From Segetibacter sp. (GTDB lineage Bacteria; Bacteroidota; Bacteroidia; Chitinophagales; Chitinophagaceae): DNA of 64,000 nucleotides. The DNA lies in the NCBI GenBank assembly GCA_028288485.1, contig JAQBNO010000154.1, positions 1 to 64,000 on the forward strand, written 5' to 3'. Below the pieces are notes generated by a model. It saw only the letters and a program-made list of their open reading frames with translations. It ran no database searches and was not told the origin of the DNA. Below are positions 37,842 through 47,945 of this stretch, piece by piece; the first letter of the stretch is position 1, and each line of letters begins with the position of its first letter. A program made the position numbers and the translations under genes.

Positions 37842-40607
37842 GTGAAAATTATATTCCTGCTTACTTCCCTGTTCCTTATATTCTTTTCGTTAGCTGCCCA
37901 AAACAAATACTGGCAGCAGGAAGTGAACTTTACTATCCAGGTTTCTCTAAACGACCAGGACCATACCCTTGATGCTTTTGAAACAATTGAATACATCAAC
38001 CACTCCCCCGACACCTTGCATTTCATCTGGTTTCATATCTGGCCAAATGCTTACAAAAACGACCGGACGGCGTTTAGCGAACAATTATTAAAAGAAAGAA
38101 GAACCAATTTCTATTTTTCAAAGCCGGAAGAAAAAGGATACATTAATCAACTTGATTTTAAGGCGAATGGCAGCAATGCGACTATTGTGGCCGAAAGTAA
38201 CAATATTGATATTATAAAAGTATTATTGCCCACACCTCTTGCACCCGGAAATAAAACGATTATAACTACGCCTTTCAGGGTTAAACTGCCCCATAATTTT
38301 TCACGCCTCGGGCATTTAGGAAACGATTACCAGGTAACACAATGGTTTCCAAAACCGGCTGTATATGACAAAAAAGGCTGGCACCCGATGCCCTACCTGG
38401 AATTAGGAGAATTCTTCAGCGAGTTTGGTCGTTTTGATGTTGAGATCACTCTCCCTTCTGCCTACATAGTTGCTGCCACGGGTGTTTTACAGGACACAGA
38501 AACATTGCAACAACTAAAAGAAAAAGGAATCCACAGCATCGAAGGAAAAACAAAAACCTGGCACTATAAACAGGATCAAGTTCATGATTTTGCATGGTTT
38601 GCCAGCAAAGATTTTATTGTCAGATATGATACCGTGCTACTTCCCTCGAAGAAAGTAATCGATGTTTTCTCCTACTATAAACCCAACTCCAAAGCATGGA
38701 ACGAAAGCGTATCTTTTGCTAAAGACGGCCTGAAAAAATACAGTAATTGGATAGGCGATTACCCCTATTCTGTGGTGAGTGTGGTCCAGGGCAGCAGCAA
38801 CGAGATCAGTGGTGGAATGGAATATCCTACTATAACGCTAATTACCACCCAGGAAGGTGGCCATGAACTCGATGCTACTATTGTACACGAAATTGGCCAC
38901 AACTGGTTTTATGCAGCGCTTGCCTCAAACGAAAGAAAACATCCATGGATGGACGAGGGAATAAATAGTTTTTTTCAAAAACGTTATGAATTGGAAAAGT
39001 ACGGCACTCACGTATATGCAAAAGATTTTCCTTTTCAACATAAGATGCCTGAAGACGAAGAGGGAATGTTACTGGCAGCGATCACAAAAATCAAAAAAGA
39101 CCAACCTATAGAAACTTCATCAGAAAATTTTACCACCGTCAATTACGGCCTTATACTCTACGTTAAGGCAAGCCAATGGATGAAAAAACTGGAGGGAACT
39201 GTAGGAACGAAAATGTTCGATAGCAGCATAAATAAGTACTATCGTGACTGGAAATTCCGTCATCCTTACCCGGAAGATTTTAAAGTATCTATTGAAAAAA
39301 CAACTAAACAAAACCTCGACAACATTTTTAAAATGTTGTCTGAAACGGGCCCGATAGATTTAGTTGAAAAGAAAACTGTTAAGCCGTCATTTCTTCTCAA
39401 CCTAAAAAACACCGATAAGTATAATTATGTGAACATTGCTCCCGCAATTGGCTATAATCATTACGATAAATTGATGATCGGTGGCCTGCTACACAATTAC
39501 CAGCTTCCAATTAATGCCTTGCAATTTACCGGCGGCGCGTTATATGCTACCGGTTCAAAAAAAGTAAATGGTTTTGGCAGGGCTTCGTACAACGTCTATA
39601 AGAAATCAGTTCACGTAAGCACCGGGCTTAGTTATATTTCTTACACACAAAACGACTTTATCACCCAAGACAATAAAAAACTGCTCCAGGAAGTAAAGCG
39701 GTGGGTTCCTTCGGTAAAACTTACTTTTTTTGACAAAGACCCCTTGTCCACGCGACGTTTTACCGTTCAATGGAAAACGTTTTTATTGAACGAAGGCGCT
39801 TTAAATTTCAAAAGCGTCATAACCGCTGCCGATACTTTTGATATTGCAAGCGTAGTAAATAAGCAATCTTTTATAAACCGCCTTGCTTTAAACATTAGCG
39901 ACAATAGGCAACTTTTCCCCTATAGCCTTGATCTTTCGGCCGATCATGGCAAAGACTTTATCAGGGCGGGGATAACAGCAAAATATTATTTCAATTACAG
40001 CGATGGAAAAACCGGCATGAATGCACGCTTCTTTGCCGGCAAGTTCTTTTACCTGAAACCCGCAACTATAAATACCCGCTTTAACAACGACCGCTACTTC
40101 TACAATATGAGTGGCCCAAAGGGAAACGAGGATTACACGTATAGCGATTACTTCATCGGGAGAAACGAATTTCAAGGCTGGCAAAGCCAGCAAATAATGG
40201 AACGCGACGGTTTCTTTAAAGTAAACACCGAGTTATTAGGCAATAAGGTAGGCAAAACCGATGACTGGCTGATCAGTTTAAACCTTTCTTCAGGTTTGCC
40301 CGACAACATCAATCCTTTGAGCATTTTGCCTGTAAAAATTCCTCTTAAAATTTTCGTAGATGCGGGTACTTACGCAGAAGCCTGGAAAGAAAACCCTGCT
40401 TCCGGCCGTTTTATTTATGATGCCGGAATTCAAATTCCCCTTTTCGGATCGCTGATAGATGTTTACATCCCGGTTATTTACAGCAAAGTGTATCGCAATT
40501 ATTACAAATCAACGATAACAGAAAAGCGCTTCTTAAAAACCATTGCATTTACTATTAACATTCGAAATCTCCAGGTGAAGAACCTGTTGAAAGATCTTCC
40601 TTTGTAA
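37842..40607 (+). CDS. M1 family metallopeptidase
   Basis: TIVHEIGHNWFYAALASNERKHPWMDEGINSFFQKRYE (HExxH-E), GGMEYPTITL; probable GTG start at 37842 before signal peptide; ORF track opens at 37701. Confidence 0.9.
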   Translation: MKIIFLLTSLFLIFFSLAAQNKYWQQEVNFTIQVSLNDQDHTLDAFETIEYINHSPDTLHFIWFHIWPNAYKNDRTAFSEQLLKERRTNFYFSKPEEKGYINQLDFKANGSNATIVAESNNIDIIKVLLPTPLAPGNKTIITTPFRVKLPHNFSRLGHLGNDYQVTQWFPKPAVYDKKGWHPMPYLELGEFFSEFGRFDVEITLPSAYIVAATGVLQDTETLQQLKEKGIHSIEGKTKTWHYKQDQVHDFAWFASKDFIVRYDTVLLPSKKVIDVFSYYKPNSKAWNESVSFAKDGLKKYSNWIGDYPYSVVSVVQGSSNEISGGMEYPTITLITTQEGGHELDATIVHEIGHNWFYAALASNERKHPWMDEGINSFFQKRYELEKYGTHVYAKDFPFQHKMPEDEEGMLLAAITKIKKDQPIETSSENFTTVNYGLILYVKASQWMKKLEGTVGTKMFDSSINKYYRDWKFRHPYPEDFKVSIEKTTKQNLDNIFKMLSETGPIDLVEKKTVKPSFLLNLKNTDKYNYVNIAPAIGYNHYDKLMIGGLLHNYQLPINALQFTGGALYATGSKKVNGFGRASYNVYKKSVHVSTGLSYISYTQNDFITQDNKKLLQEVKRWVPSVKLTFFDKDPLSTRRFTVQWKTFLLNEGALNFKSVITAADTFDIASVVNKQSFINRLALNISDNRQLFPYSLDLSADHGKDFIRAGITAKYYFNYSDGKTGMNARFFAGKFFYLKPATINTRFNNDRYFYNMSGPKGNEDYTYSDYFIGRNEFQGWQSQQIMERDGFFKVNTELLGNKVGKTDDWLISLNLSSGLPDNINPLSILPVKIPLKIFVDAGTYAEAWKENPASGRFIYDAGIQIPLFGSLIDVYIPVIYSKVYRNYYKSTITEKRFLKTIAFTINIRNLQVKNLLKDLPL

Positions 40608-40647
40608 GAGATACTTTTGGTAGTCCCCGGTAAATCTTTATTCAACT

Positions 40648-40735
40648 ACCGTTGCCACGCTCGCTTGTACTGCAGCACATTATTCTGCGTGGCAGTTCAC
40701 CCTTGGCTGCTCGAACGGTCGCACACTGCAAATTC
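40648..40735 (+). repeat. composite interspersed repeat (long form)
   Basis: accgttgccacgctcgcttgtactgcagcacattattctgcgtggcagttcacccttggctgctcgaacggtcgcacact. Confidence 0.7.
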
Positions 40736-41033
40736 AAGGTTTTTGACCAGCTTGTTCCACCGTTTGTGAGGTTTGGCAATAGAAAGCTCTGGCATTAATT
40801 TAACCGTGTAATGAATTCCAAAAGAAAGTACAAGTGCTGAAAGGGCGACATATGAGAAAAAGAGAGACGTTATACTAACGTTCAATACTAATATTTCATT
40901 TCACCCTTTCAGGGCTATTGTATTGGCTGGTACATTTCTTAACCGGGCTTCACCCTGTTTTTCGATATTCCGTCCTTTCACGACTATTATTACAATCGGA
41001 ATGCCTTGCAATTTTACGATATTGCACTTATTC

Positions 41034-41966
41034 ATGCACCAGCATTCTTCGATACAATTATTAAGCAACCATGAGATAGATAGAAATCTTTGGGATAAAT
41101 GCATTATCGCTTCTCCCAATGGATTAATATATGCACGGTCGTTTTACCTTGACAAAATGTGCCCTGGCTGGAAGGCCATGGCTGCAGAAAACTATGATTG
41201 GGTACTACCACTTACACAAAGAACAAAATGGGGAATCTCCTATTTGTACCAACCTTCGTTTACGCAACAACTGGGAGTATATGCAAGACCAGGTATTGAC
41301 ATTCCTTTTCCAGGCATAATTGAATGTTTACAAAAGCATTATTCATTTTGCGAAACCGATTGGAACTATGCTATTGAACGAAAAAAAATCTGCACAGATT
41401 TTCAAATAACAGAGGCTACTAACTTCATTCTTAACCTTAACGATACTTACCAAAACTTATTTAAAAATTATCACAACGACCTAGTTAAAAACCTTAAGCG
41501 TAGCCACCGGTTTCATCACCTGTACAGGGAAACCGCTGACTACAATAAATGCATCAGGCTCTATAAAGAATATTATGCAAGCCGCTTACCAATGATAAAA
41601 GATGTTGACTACCAACAATTCAGGCAAATGTGCGATTGTGCCAATGAACATAATGGAGTAACCTGCCGTGAAGTGGTAAATAAAGAAAATGAAATAATGG
41701 CATGTGCACTGCTATTATCTGATGGCCAACGCCTTTACAATATCATGAATACAACAACAGAAGCAGGAAGAAGAACCGCAGCAAACCACTTTTTGGTAGA
41801 TGCAATTATCAGAGAGTTTTCAGGAAAAGATGTGCTGTTTGATTTTGAAGGCTCGGACGTACCGGGAGTAAGGTCGTTTTATGAAAATTTCGGAGCAGTA
41901 AACCAGCCTTTCTTCCGGGTAAAATACAACAAGCTTCCCTGGCCATTAAGGCTGGTTAAGAAGTAG
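41034..41966 (+). CDS. GNAT/FemAB-like N-acyltransferase
   Basis: Two GNAT-like halves; LRFxx-style EIMACALLLSDGQRLYNIMNTTTEAGRRTAANHFLVDAIIREFSGKDVLFDFEGSDVPGVRSFYENFGA; probable start MHQHSSIQL. Confidence 0.75.
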   Translation: MHQHSSIQLLSNHEIDRNLWDKCIIASPNGLIYARSFYLDKMCPGWKAMAAENYDWVLPLTQRTKWGISYLYQPSFTQQLGVYARPGIDIPFPGIIECLQKHYSFCETDWNYAIERKKICTDFQITEATNFILNLNDTYQNLFKNYHNDLVKNLKRSHRFHHLYRETADYNKCIRLYKEYYASRLPMIKDVDYQQFRQMCDCANEHNGVTCREVVNKENEIMACALLLSDGQRLYNIMNTTTEAGRRTAANHFLVDAIIREFSGKDVLFDFEGSDVPGVRSFYENFGAVNQPFFRVKYNKLPWPLRLVKK

Positions 41967-42630
41967 CATCTTCCAAAAGTTTTTCAGCAATACATAAATC
42001 AATTGGGCGGGTAACTTTTAGATTGCTGTATTCGCCTTCAATTAAAAATACTTCTTTACCAGCGGCTTCTACAACGGTAGCTTCATCTGTAAACGAACTA
42101 TTATAGGCTTGTTTAAAAGCTGCTGACAATATTTCAGATTGAAAAGTTTGAGGGGTTTGAATAATGCGCACTTTAGTCCTGTCGATTGTATGATGTGAAA
42201 TTTCGCCGGCGATACGAATAGAATCGGTGGCGGCCACAGCAGGAATTGCACTGCCCTTTTCAACTGCCTGTTCAAAACAATTACGGATTAATTGCTGGCT
42301 CACTATACAACGAACGGCGTCCTGCACAAAAACGATGGATGGATGAGAAATAAACTCCAAACCGCTTCTTACAGACTCAAAACGGGTTTCGCCGCCGATT
42401 GCCATTTGCACCTTTCCTTCTGCATCCATTTGTTTAATTATCTCCTCTCCTTTTGCTATATGTGCTTTTGGAAGGACCAGGATAATAATCATATCGTCAT
42501 ACGCTTGCAAAAAAGACTGTATAGTGTATTGCAACAAGGGTTTGCCCTTCAGCTGTAAAAATTGTTTTGGCACTTCGCCACCCATTCTCTGGCCCGACCC
42601 GCCTGCTACTATAACGGCATATTTCTTCAT
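41956..42630 (-). CDS. ispD: 2-C-methyl-D-erythritol 4-phosphate cytidylyltransferase
   Basis: AVIVAGGSGQRMGGEVPKQFLQLKGKPLL, VFVQDAVRCIVS, QTPQTF, DEATVVEAAGKEVFLIEGEYSNLKVTRPIDLCIAE. Confidence 0.95.
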   Translation of the reverse strand: MKKYAVIVAGGSGQRMGGEVPKQFLQLKGKPLLQYTIQSFLQAYDDMIIILVLPKAHIAKGEEIIKQMDAEGKVQMAIGGETRFESVRSGLEFISHPSIVFVQDAVRCIVSQQLIRNCFEQAVEKGSAIPAVAATDSIRIAGEISHHTIDRTKVRIIQTPQTFQSEILSAAFKQAYNSSFTDEATVVEAAGKEVFLIEGEYSNLKVTRPIDLCIAEKLLEDATS

Positions 42631-42776
42631 TTGTCAAAGATGCTGTAAAACAAATAACAGATGAAGTATTGAAGCAAAATTTATAACCGGCGGCATAATT
42701 TCTTTAATTTAAATAGAACCATAACACCTAAAGAGACGTTCGTTGATGTAGAATGAGATGGCAGCGTTTTATAAGC

Positions 42777-42802
42777 AGTACAAGTGTGCGACGCAAGAAT
42801 GT
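42777..42802 (-). repeat. interspersed intergenic repeat, core variant
   Basis: cagtacaagtgtgcgacgcaagaatg. Confidence 0.65.
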
Positions 42803-42941
42803 TGCATGTTGGTACAAAAGCCGGGCACCATAAAAATAAAAAATGCACTTGAAGACTGCAACAAAGAGTGGATGCAAGTGCCCTAAACAAAAAACAAAGC
42901 TTATTGTTGCTGAATAATAGCAGGATCACAAGTAGAAAATT

Positions 42942-43505
42942 ATGCGACAAAGTATTTATATCATTGTACTCTTTTTACTGGCATGCGGTAAAAACAAAGA
43001 CGGGCAAGAGCCTACAATTTTGTCGTTAAAAGAAATGAGCGACCTGGCAACAGTTGAATATACCGTGACTAAAATTATTAAGGCGAGTGACAATAAAACC
43101 TGGTTTAAAATTGGGGACAGAAAAATCTTAATGAGTTGTGAGGCACATATAAAGGCCGGCATCGACATGAGCGGCATAAATAAAAACAATTTTAAAATCA
43201 GGGATAAAACAATTGAGGTAACACTACCGTCTCCAAAAATTATAAGCCTCAGCATACCTCCAGAAGGCGTTAAAACAGAATATGAAGAAGTAAGTGTTTT
43301 CAGGGATAAATTTACAACAAGAGACCGGGATGCTTTAGCTGCACAAGCAGAAACCCAGATAAGAAACAGCGTTGACTCTTTAGGGATACTACTCCAGGCC
43401 AAAGTGAATACCTCTTTTTTTGTAACTAATTTCCTGAAGAAGCTTGGCTATGAAAATATTAGCATTAACTATAACGGCAACAGTTTCTTTAATCAAATGC
43501 AATGA
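42942..43505 (+). CDS. DUF4230 domain-containing protein (lipoprotein-like)
   Basis: Lipobox-like LFLLACGKN; LATVEYTVTKIIKASD...LMSCEAHIKAGIDMSGI...VTLPSPKIISLSIPPEGVKTEYEEVSVFRDKFTTRDRDALAAQAETQIRNSV. Confidence 0.8.
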   Translation: MRQSIYIIVLFLLACGKNKDGQEPTILSLKEMSDLATVEYTVTKIIKASDNKTWFKIGDRKILMSCEAHIKAGIDMSGINKNNFKIRDKTIEVTLPSPKIISLSIPPEGVKTEYEEVSVFRDKFTTRDRDALAAQAETQIRNSVDSLGILLQAKVNTSFFVTNFLKKLGYENISINYNGNSFFNQMQ

Positions 43506-44128
43506 GCAAACGCAGACGTATTGTAGTAGCAGTCATCTTTATAATTGCAGGCTATTGGCTGCTGCAAAAGCTCGACTTCCTGCCTTCGCTGAAGAACATA
43601 TTTAAGGCTAAACCAGTGGTGATTGATGAAACTCCTATACTGATAAAAGAAATTAAATCAATAGGACAATTAATAACGTTCAGTTCGTTCGATGAAGTAG
43701 TTGTTGATTCGAACATAGTTACACGGGGTTCAAGGTTTGTAAATTCGTTCAACACGCTTGCTCCAATCCCGGTGCTTCCTTCTGCAGATAAACAAATTGT
43801 TTTGATTGGCCGGGGAAAAGTGTTGGCAGGTACTGACCTTTCCCTTTTAACCGATAGCAGCCTTAGCATAAGAAACGATACCCTCAGCCTTTTTTTACCA
43901 AAGCCTCAAATCTTCGAGGCTATTCTAAACCCCAGCGATTTTGAAACTTTCGTGGAAAAGGGCGAATGGAGCAACGAGGAAGTAACCCTGGTGAAAATTA
44001 AAGCCCGTCGAAAAATGACAGACCGGGCTCTACAACAAAACATACTGGGAAAAGCCGGGCAGAAATCTAAAGCAATTATGGAAGATTTTTTAGGAAATAT
44101 GGGCTATAAAAAAGTGCTGATTTACTGA
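43502..44128 (+). CDS. DUF4230 domain-containing protein (membrane-anchored), paralogue of upstream gene
   Basis: GRGKVLAGTDLSLL...DTLSLFLPKPQIFEAILNPSDFETFVEKGEWSNEEVTLVKIKARRKMTDRALQQNILGKAGQKSKAIMEDFLGNMGYKKVLI; ATGA overlap with 42942 gene. Confidence 0.78.
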   Translation: MSKRRRIVVAVIFIIAGYWLLQKLDFLPSLKNIFKAKPVVIDETPILIKEIKSIGQLITFSSFDEVVVDSNIVTRGSRFVNSFNTLAPIPVLPSADKQIVLIGRGKVLAGTDLSLLTDSSLSIRNDTLSLFLPKPQIFEAILNPSDFETFVEKGEWSNEEVTLVKIKARRKMTDRALQQNILGKAGQKSKAIMEDFLGNMGYKKVLIY

Positions 44129-44158
44129 GTGCTGTTTACTTGCTTTCGAACAGTTTAT

Positions 44159-44365
44159 CTACTTTTTCTCTCGCTTGAATGCTAACCCGTTTTCATCAAG
44201 CGCCTTTTTCACCGTTTCCAGTGCATTTTTTCCAACTCCATGAAGGTTTGTTATTTCTGCTTCGGTATAAGAAGAAAGTTGTTCCAAAGAAAAGATACCC
44301 GCGTTATTGAACGCTCTCGTTGCAGGACCAGCTAACGGTGGCAGGTTATTATTTTCCATTTTCAA
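44159..44365 (-). CDS. small helix-hairpin-helix / RNAP alpha-CTD-like protein
   Basis: PPLAGPATRAFNNAGIFSLEQLSSYTEAEITNLHGVGKNALETVKKALDENGLAFK. Confidence 0.75.
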   Translation of the reverse strand: MKMENNNLPPLAGPATRAFNNAGIFSLEQLSSYTEAEITNLHGVGKNALETVKKALDENGLAFKREKK

Positions 44366-44608
44366 CTGTTATAAAACTTGCAGATTACTATTCGATATCC
44401 AGGCCAAAAGTAATATTTCAAAAAGAACTTTTCATCTATTTCACCCGGTTAAAAACTTTATTACGACTTAAACTTTTTCGTTTTTCGGCTATATTAGCGC
44501 ATTCAGCAGTAATGACTGTCAGGTGCACAATTTTGCACAGTTTCCTCTTTTTTGTATTTTTCCGATATTAAGTGCTTGCCATAATAACCACCTTATTTAT
44601 CTTCATCT

Positions 44609-44911
44609 ATGCACTTAACACAAAGAGAGTCCGAAAAGCTGTTACTATTCCTTGCCGGCCAGCTGGCTGAAAAGCGAAAGGCAAGAGGGCTTAAACTAAA
44701 TTACCCGGAAGCGATAGCACTTATTAGCAGCGAGTTGCAGGAGGCAGCACGTGACGGAAAGTCTGTAGCGGAGTTAATGCAATTTGGAGCAGCCATTCTA
44801 ACGCGGGAGGATGTTATGGAAGGCATTGCTGAAATGATTCATGAAATACAGATTGAAGCAACTTTCCCGGATGGAACAAAGCTGGTAACTGTTCATGATC
44901 CGATAAGGTAG
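44609..44911 (+). CDS. ureA: urease subunit gamma (orphan)
   Basis: [97 protein letters not shown], full-length UreA. Confidence 0.93.
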   Translation: MHLTQRESEKLLLFLAGQLAEKRKARGLKLNYPEAIALISSELQEAARDGKSVAELMQFGAAILTREDVMEGIAEMIHEIQIEATFPDGTKLVTVHDPIR

Positions 44912-45396
44912 GCGCCATTCTGAAAGAGTAGGAGAAACGCAATAAAGGCGAAAGTTTAATTAAAAGCGCAGGCTGAATTGTTAGTACAGAAGAGTAAATT
45001 ATAAAAGAACTACCAGATAATACAGTTAGCGAGCAAGTGATATAACTGCGGAAGCGCTATAGACTTTCTCCCACTCGTGTCTAACCGGAAATGAACGGTA
45101 GCTTCATAAAAGCGACGATAGCCGCCCTAACAAATACCTCCTACCAACATCCGTCTATGTCCGTCTGCTAACCCCGAAATAAAACAAGCAGTGCGTAGAT
45201 GTCAATAACTACTTCTGCCTATTTAAGTGACACGCTTCATTAGCATCTCCACCAGTTGCCCATCTCGGCATCAACCGGTTTCATCCATTGACAGGACAAC
45301 CAACCTTATGTAATTATTTAGAAATAAACTCTACAGGTATGCGAGTTTCTGTTTTAGTACCTAAAAAGTGTGTTTAGGATTAAAAATTCCCCGTCG

Positions 45397-45590
45397 TGTG
45401 GGAACTATTTCCACAAAAAATGTATCTGGTTTGTCAGCCATTTATAAACGTATTTCCACAACAAAACCCACGCAACAAATAACTTTTCTTACTATTTTGA
45501 TTCACAGGAACTTACCATTTTTAATCCTTAACCACAGTATTAATTTCTTTAATAAAAGTAATACAACAGCAAATGGAACAGTATTTCCAT
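45397..45590. promoter_or_regulatory. three GGAA-N-TTTCCA motifs upstream of the DUF4142-like gene
   Basis: tgtgggaactatttccaca (45397), cgtatttccaca (45449), aatggaacagtatttccatt (45572). Confidence 0.4.
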
Positions 45591-45656
45591 TGGTACCATA
45601 TATAGAAACATTATTTTATACAATTATCATTTTTAATTTTAATTAAAAAAAAAGTT

Positions 45657-47228
45657 ATGAAAAACGCAGCTTGCTCTTTATCAAAGCTATTAGTAGCGTG
45701 CTCACTGGTTATGACGACGGGCACAATAGCGGATGCTCAGAGTACATCAAGCGTCTCTGGCCAATCTTCTTCTAATCGTGGTGCAACGATGTCAGATACT
45801 GCCTTTATTAGCAAAAACATTATGGATAACATGATGGAAATCCATCTATCCCAAATGGGTACCAGTAAATCAACAGATGCTAAAATTCAAAGTATTTCAC
45901 GTCAAATGGTGAAGGATCACACCGAGATGCTTAACGACCTGAAAAAACTTGCCCGTAGTAAGAATATGTCTGTTGCGAGCGATATGCATATGGGAATGGG
46001 TACCGGAACCGGTATGAATAATGGAAGTGGAATGTCGGGAAGTAGCTCGACGTCCGCAAATTCAGGTGCCGCTGCATCCGCCAACAAAGTTGGAACTCCG
46101 GGAAGTGGTATTGGCGCGGGTACAACAGGAAGCAGAACCGGTACGATTGCTGGCGCAAACGGATCAAAAACAGGTAATGCAACCGGAACCGGCTCTGGCA
46201 CAACAGGCTCCGACATTGGTACAGCAGGTTCAGCCACAGCAACAACAGGAAGTGGCGCGGGGACAACAGGTTCAACAATGGGATCAGGTACAACAGGAAT
46301 TGGTTCCGGCACAACAGGTACAACAGGTAGTGGTTCAGGTACAACAGGCGCAACAATTGGTTCAGGAATAACAGGAAGTGGTTCCGGCACAACAGGTGCA
46401 ACAGGTAGTGGTTCAGCTACAACAGGCGCAACAATTGGTTCAGGAATAACAGGAAGTGGTTCCGGCACAACAGGTGCAACAATTGGCTCAGGAGCAACAG
46501 GTAGCGGTTCAGGTACAACAGGTGCAACAATGGGATCAGGTACAACAGGCAGTGGTTTGGGTACAACAGGTAGTGGTTCAGGTACAACAGGCGCAACCAT
46601 TGGCTCAGGTACAACAGGAACAACAGGTAGTGGTTCAGGTACAACAGGTGCAACAATTGGTTCAGGAATAACAGGAAGTGGTTCCGGTACAACAGGTGCA
46701 ACAATGGGTTCAGGAGCAACAGGTAGTGGTTCGGGCACAACAGGCTCTACAATGGGTTCAGGAACAACAGGAAGTGGTTCAGGCACAGCAGGCTCTACAA
46801 TGGGAGCAACAGGAAGTGGTTCAGGCACAACAGGCTCTACAATGGGAGCAACAGGAAATGGCTCAGGTACAACAGGCTCCACAATGGGAACGACAGGCAG
46901 TGGCTCGGGCGGAACTGGTTCAAAAATGGGTACAGCAGCTAGTGGCTCAGGTACAACAGGTAGCGGTAGCGACATGGCCGGTATGAGTGGAATGATGCAC
47001 AGTATGCCAGGAATGGATGCTTTGCAAAATGCCTCAGGAGCAGAATTCAACCGTTTATTTGTTGCTCAAATGCTGACCATGCACCAGGCAAAACTTGCAG
47101 AACTGCAAACAGCTTCTACGCTGGTTAAAGATCCGCAATTGAAATTGATTGTAGCTAAAGCAATTCCAAAAATAAAAATGCACAGAGATATGCTTTCAGG
47201 CTTGAACAGGGGAAACAGCAACAGGTAA
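45657..47228 (+). CDS. DUF4142-like secreted protein with ~300-aa internal Gly/Ser/Thr repeat tract
   Basis: [53 protein letters not shown] ... [[17 protein letters not shown]]n ... [51 protein letters not shown]. Confidence 0.8.
   Translation: MKNAACSLSKLLVACSLVMTTGTIADAQSTSSVSGQSSSNRGATMSDTAFISKNIMDNMMEIHLSQMGTSKSTDAKIQSISRQMVKDHTEMLNDLKKLARSKNMSVASDMHMGMGTGTGMNNGSGMSGSSSTSANSGAAASANKVGTPGSGIGAGTTGSRTGTIAGANGSKTGNATGTGSGTTGSDIGTAGSATATTGSGAGTTGSTMGSGTTGIGSGTTGTTGSGSGTTGATIGSGITGSGSGTTGATGSGSATTGATIGSGITGSGSGTTGATIGSGATGSGSGTTGATMGSGTTGSGLGTTGSGSGTTGATIGSGTTGTTGSGSGTTGATIGSGITGSGSGTTGATMGSGATGSGSGTTGSTMGSGTTGSGSGTAGSTMGATGSGSGTTGSTMGATGNGSGTTGSTMGTTGSGSGGTGSKMGTAASGSGTTGSGSDMAGMSGMMHSMPGMDALQNASGAEFNRLFVAQMLTMHQAKLAELQTASTLVKDPQLKLIVAKAIPKIKMHRDMLSGLNRGNSNR
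46240..46970 (+). repeat. in-frame minisatellite coding for [18 protein letters not shown] units
   Basis: Repeated ggttcaggtacaacaggtgcaacaattggttcaggaataacaggaagt blocks with few substitutions. Confidence 0.9.
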
Positions 47229-47252
47229 TAAAAAAGCATTTGATTAAAAGAA

Positions 47253-47282
47253 AAGGCGGCAAATAAGCCGCTTTTTCTTTTA
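47253..47282 (+). terminator. Rho-independent terminator
   Basis: aggcggc-aaataa-gccgct-tttctttt. Confidence 0.7.
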
Positions 47283-47354
47283 CCACAACTTTTAAAAAAC
47301 GCAGAAATTTAGCGGCGAAAATGAGCGATAAACCTCCATGTCGCCCTTAGATCT

Positions 47355-47382
47355 GCCGTAGAAGTGAGTGACACAACGATGT
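47355..47382 (-). repeat. interspersed intergenic repeat, core variant
   Basis: gccgtagaagtgagtgacacaacgatg. Confidence 0.65.
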
Positions 47383-47495
47383 TGAATGAAGATATTGTGC
47401 TCGTTCCAACAACCCTCTTTTGTATACTAACTCATTTCTAAATTAATACCCGGATCTTAATTCAATCGATAGAATAACTGAAAATACCTTCCCAA

Positions 47496-47945
47496 TTATT
47501 CTCTCAACATTTCTATGTGGGGAATGTCGTCTTCGAGATACATCTCGCTGTGTTGCCTAAACCCGAAGCCTTCATAAAAGTTTTTAAGATAAAGCTGCGC
47601 GCCAATCTTAATTTTCTGAATTCCAAACAAAGAAAAACAAGTGTCGATTGCCTGCTGCATCAATCTTTTTCCCGCTCCACACCGCCTGAATTTTGCAGAA
47701 GTAACCACGCGGCCGATAGAAATAAAAGCATAGGATACTCCGGGAGGCACAAGCCGCGCATATGCCGCCAGTTCATTTCCTGCAAATCCCATCAGGTGAT
47801 AACATTGCTGGTCTTTATCATCGGCATCCTGGAAAACACAATTTTGTTCTACTACAAATACTTCGTTCCGCAGCTTTAAAATCTCATATAATTCGTATGG
47901 AGTTAAAGCATCGAAAAAGACACACTTCCAAATAATATCCTGCAT
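47496..47945 (-). CDS. GNAT family N-acetyltransferase (ElaA-like)
   Basis: YELYEILKLRNEVFVVEQNCVFQDADDKDQQCYHLMG, IGRVVTSAKFRRCGAGKRLMQQAI, QLYLKNFYEGFGFRQHSEMYLEDDIPHIEM. Confidence 0.93.
   Translation of the reverse strand: MQDIIWKCVFFDALTPYELYEILKLRNEVFVVEQNCVFQDADDKDQQCYHLMGFAGNELAAYARLVPPGVSYAFISIGRVVTSAKFRRCGAGKRLMQQAIDTCFSLFGIQKIKIGAQLYLKNFYEGFGFRQHSEMYLEDDIPHIEMLRE

Noticed and set aside
46021-46986. Gln/Val-rich +-strand ORFs ([14 protein letters not shown]) and Leu-rich minus-strand ORFs over the repeat
   Set aside because: Alternative frames of the same minisatellite; no start context or flanking domain.
45917-47050. 377-aa antisense ORF of ([16 protein letters not shown])n
   Set aside because: Product of the stop-free minisatellite read backwards; the sense frame has a signal peptide and DUF4142-like ends, so the antisense frame is an artifact.
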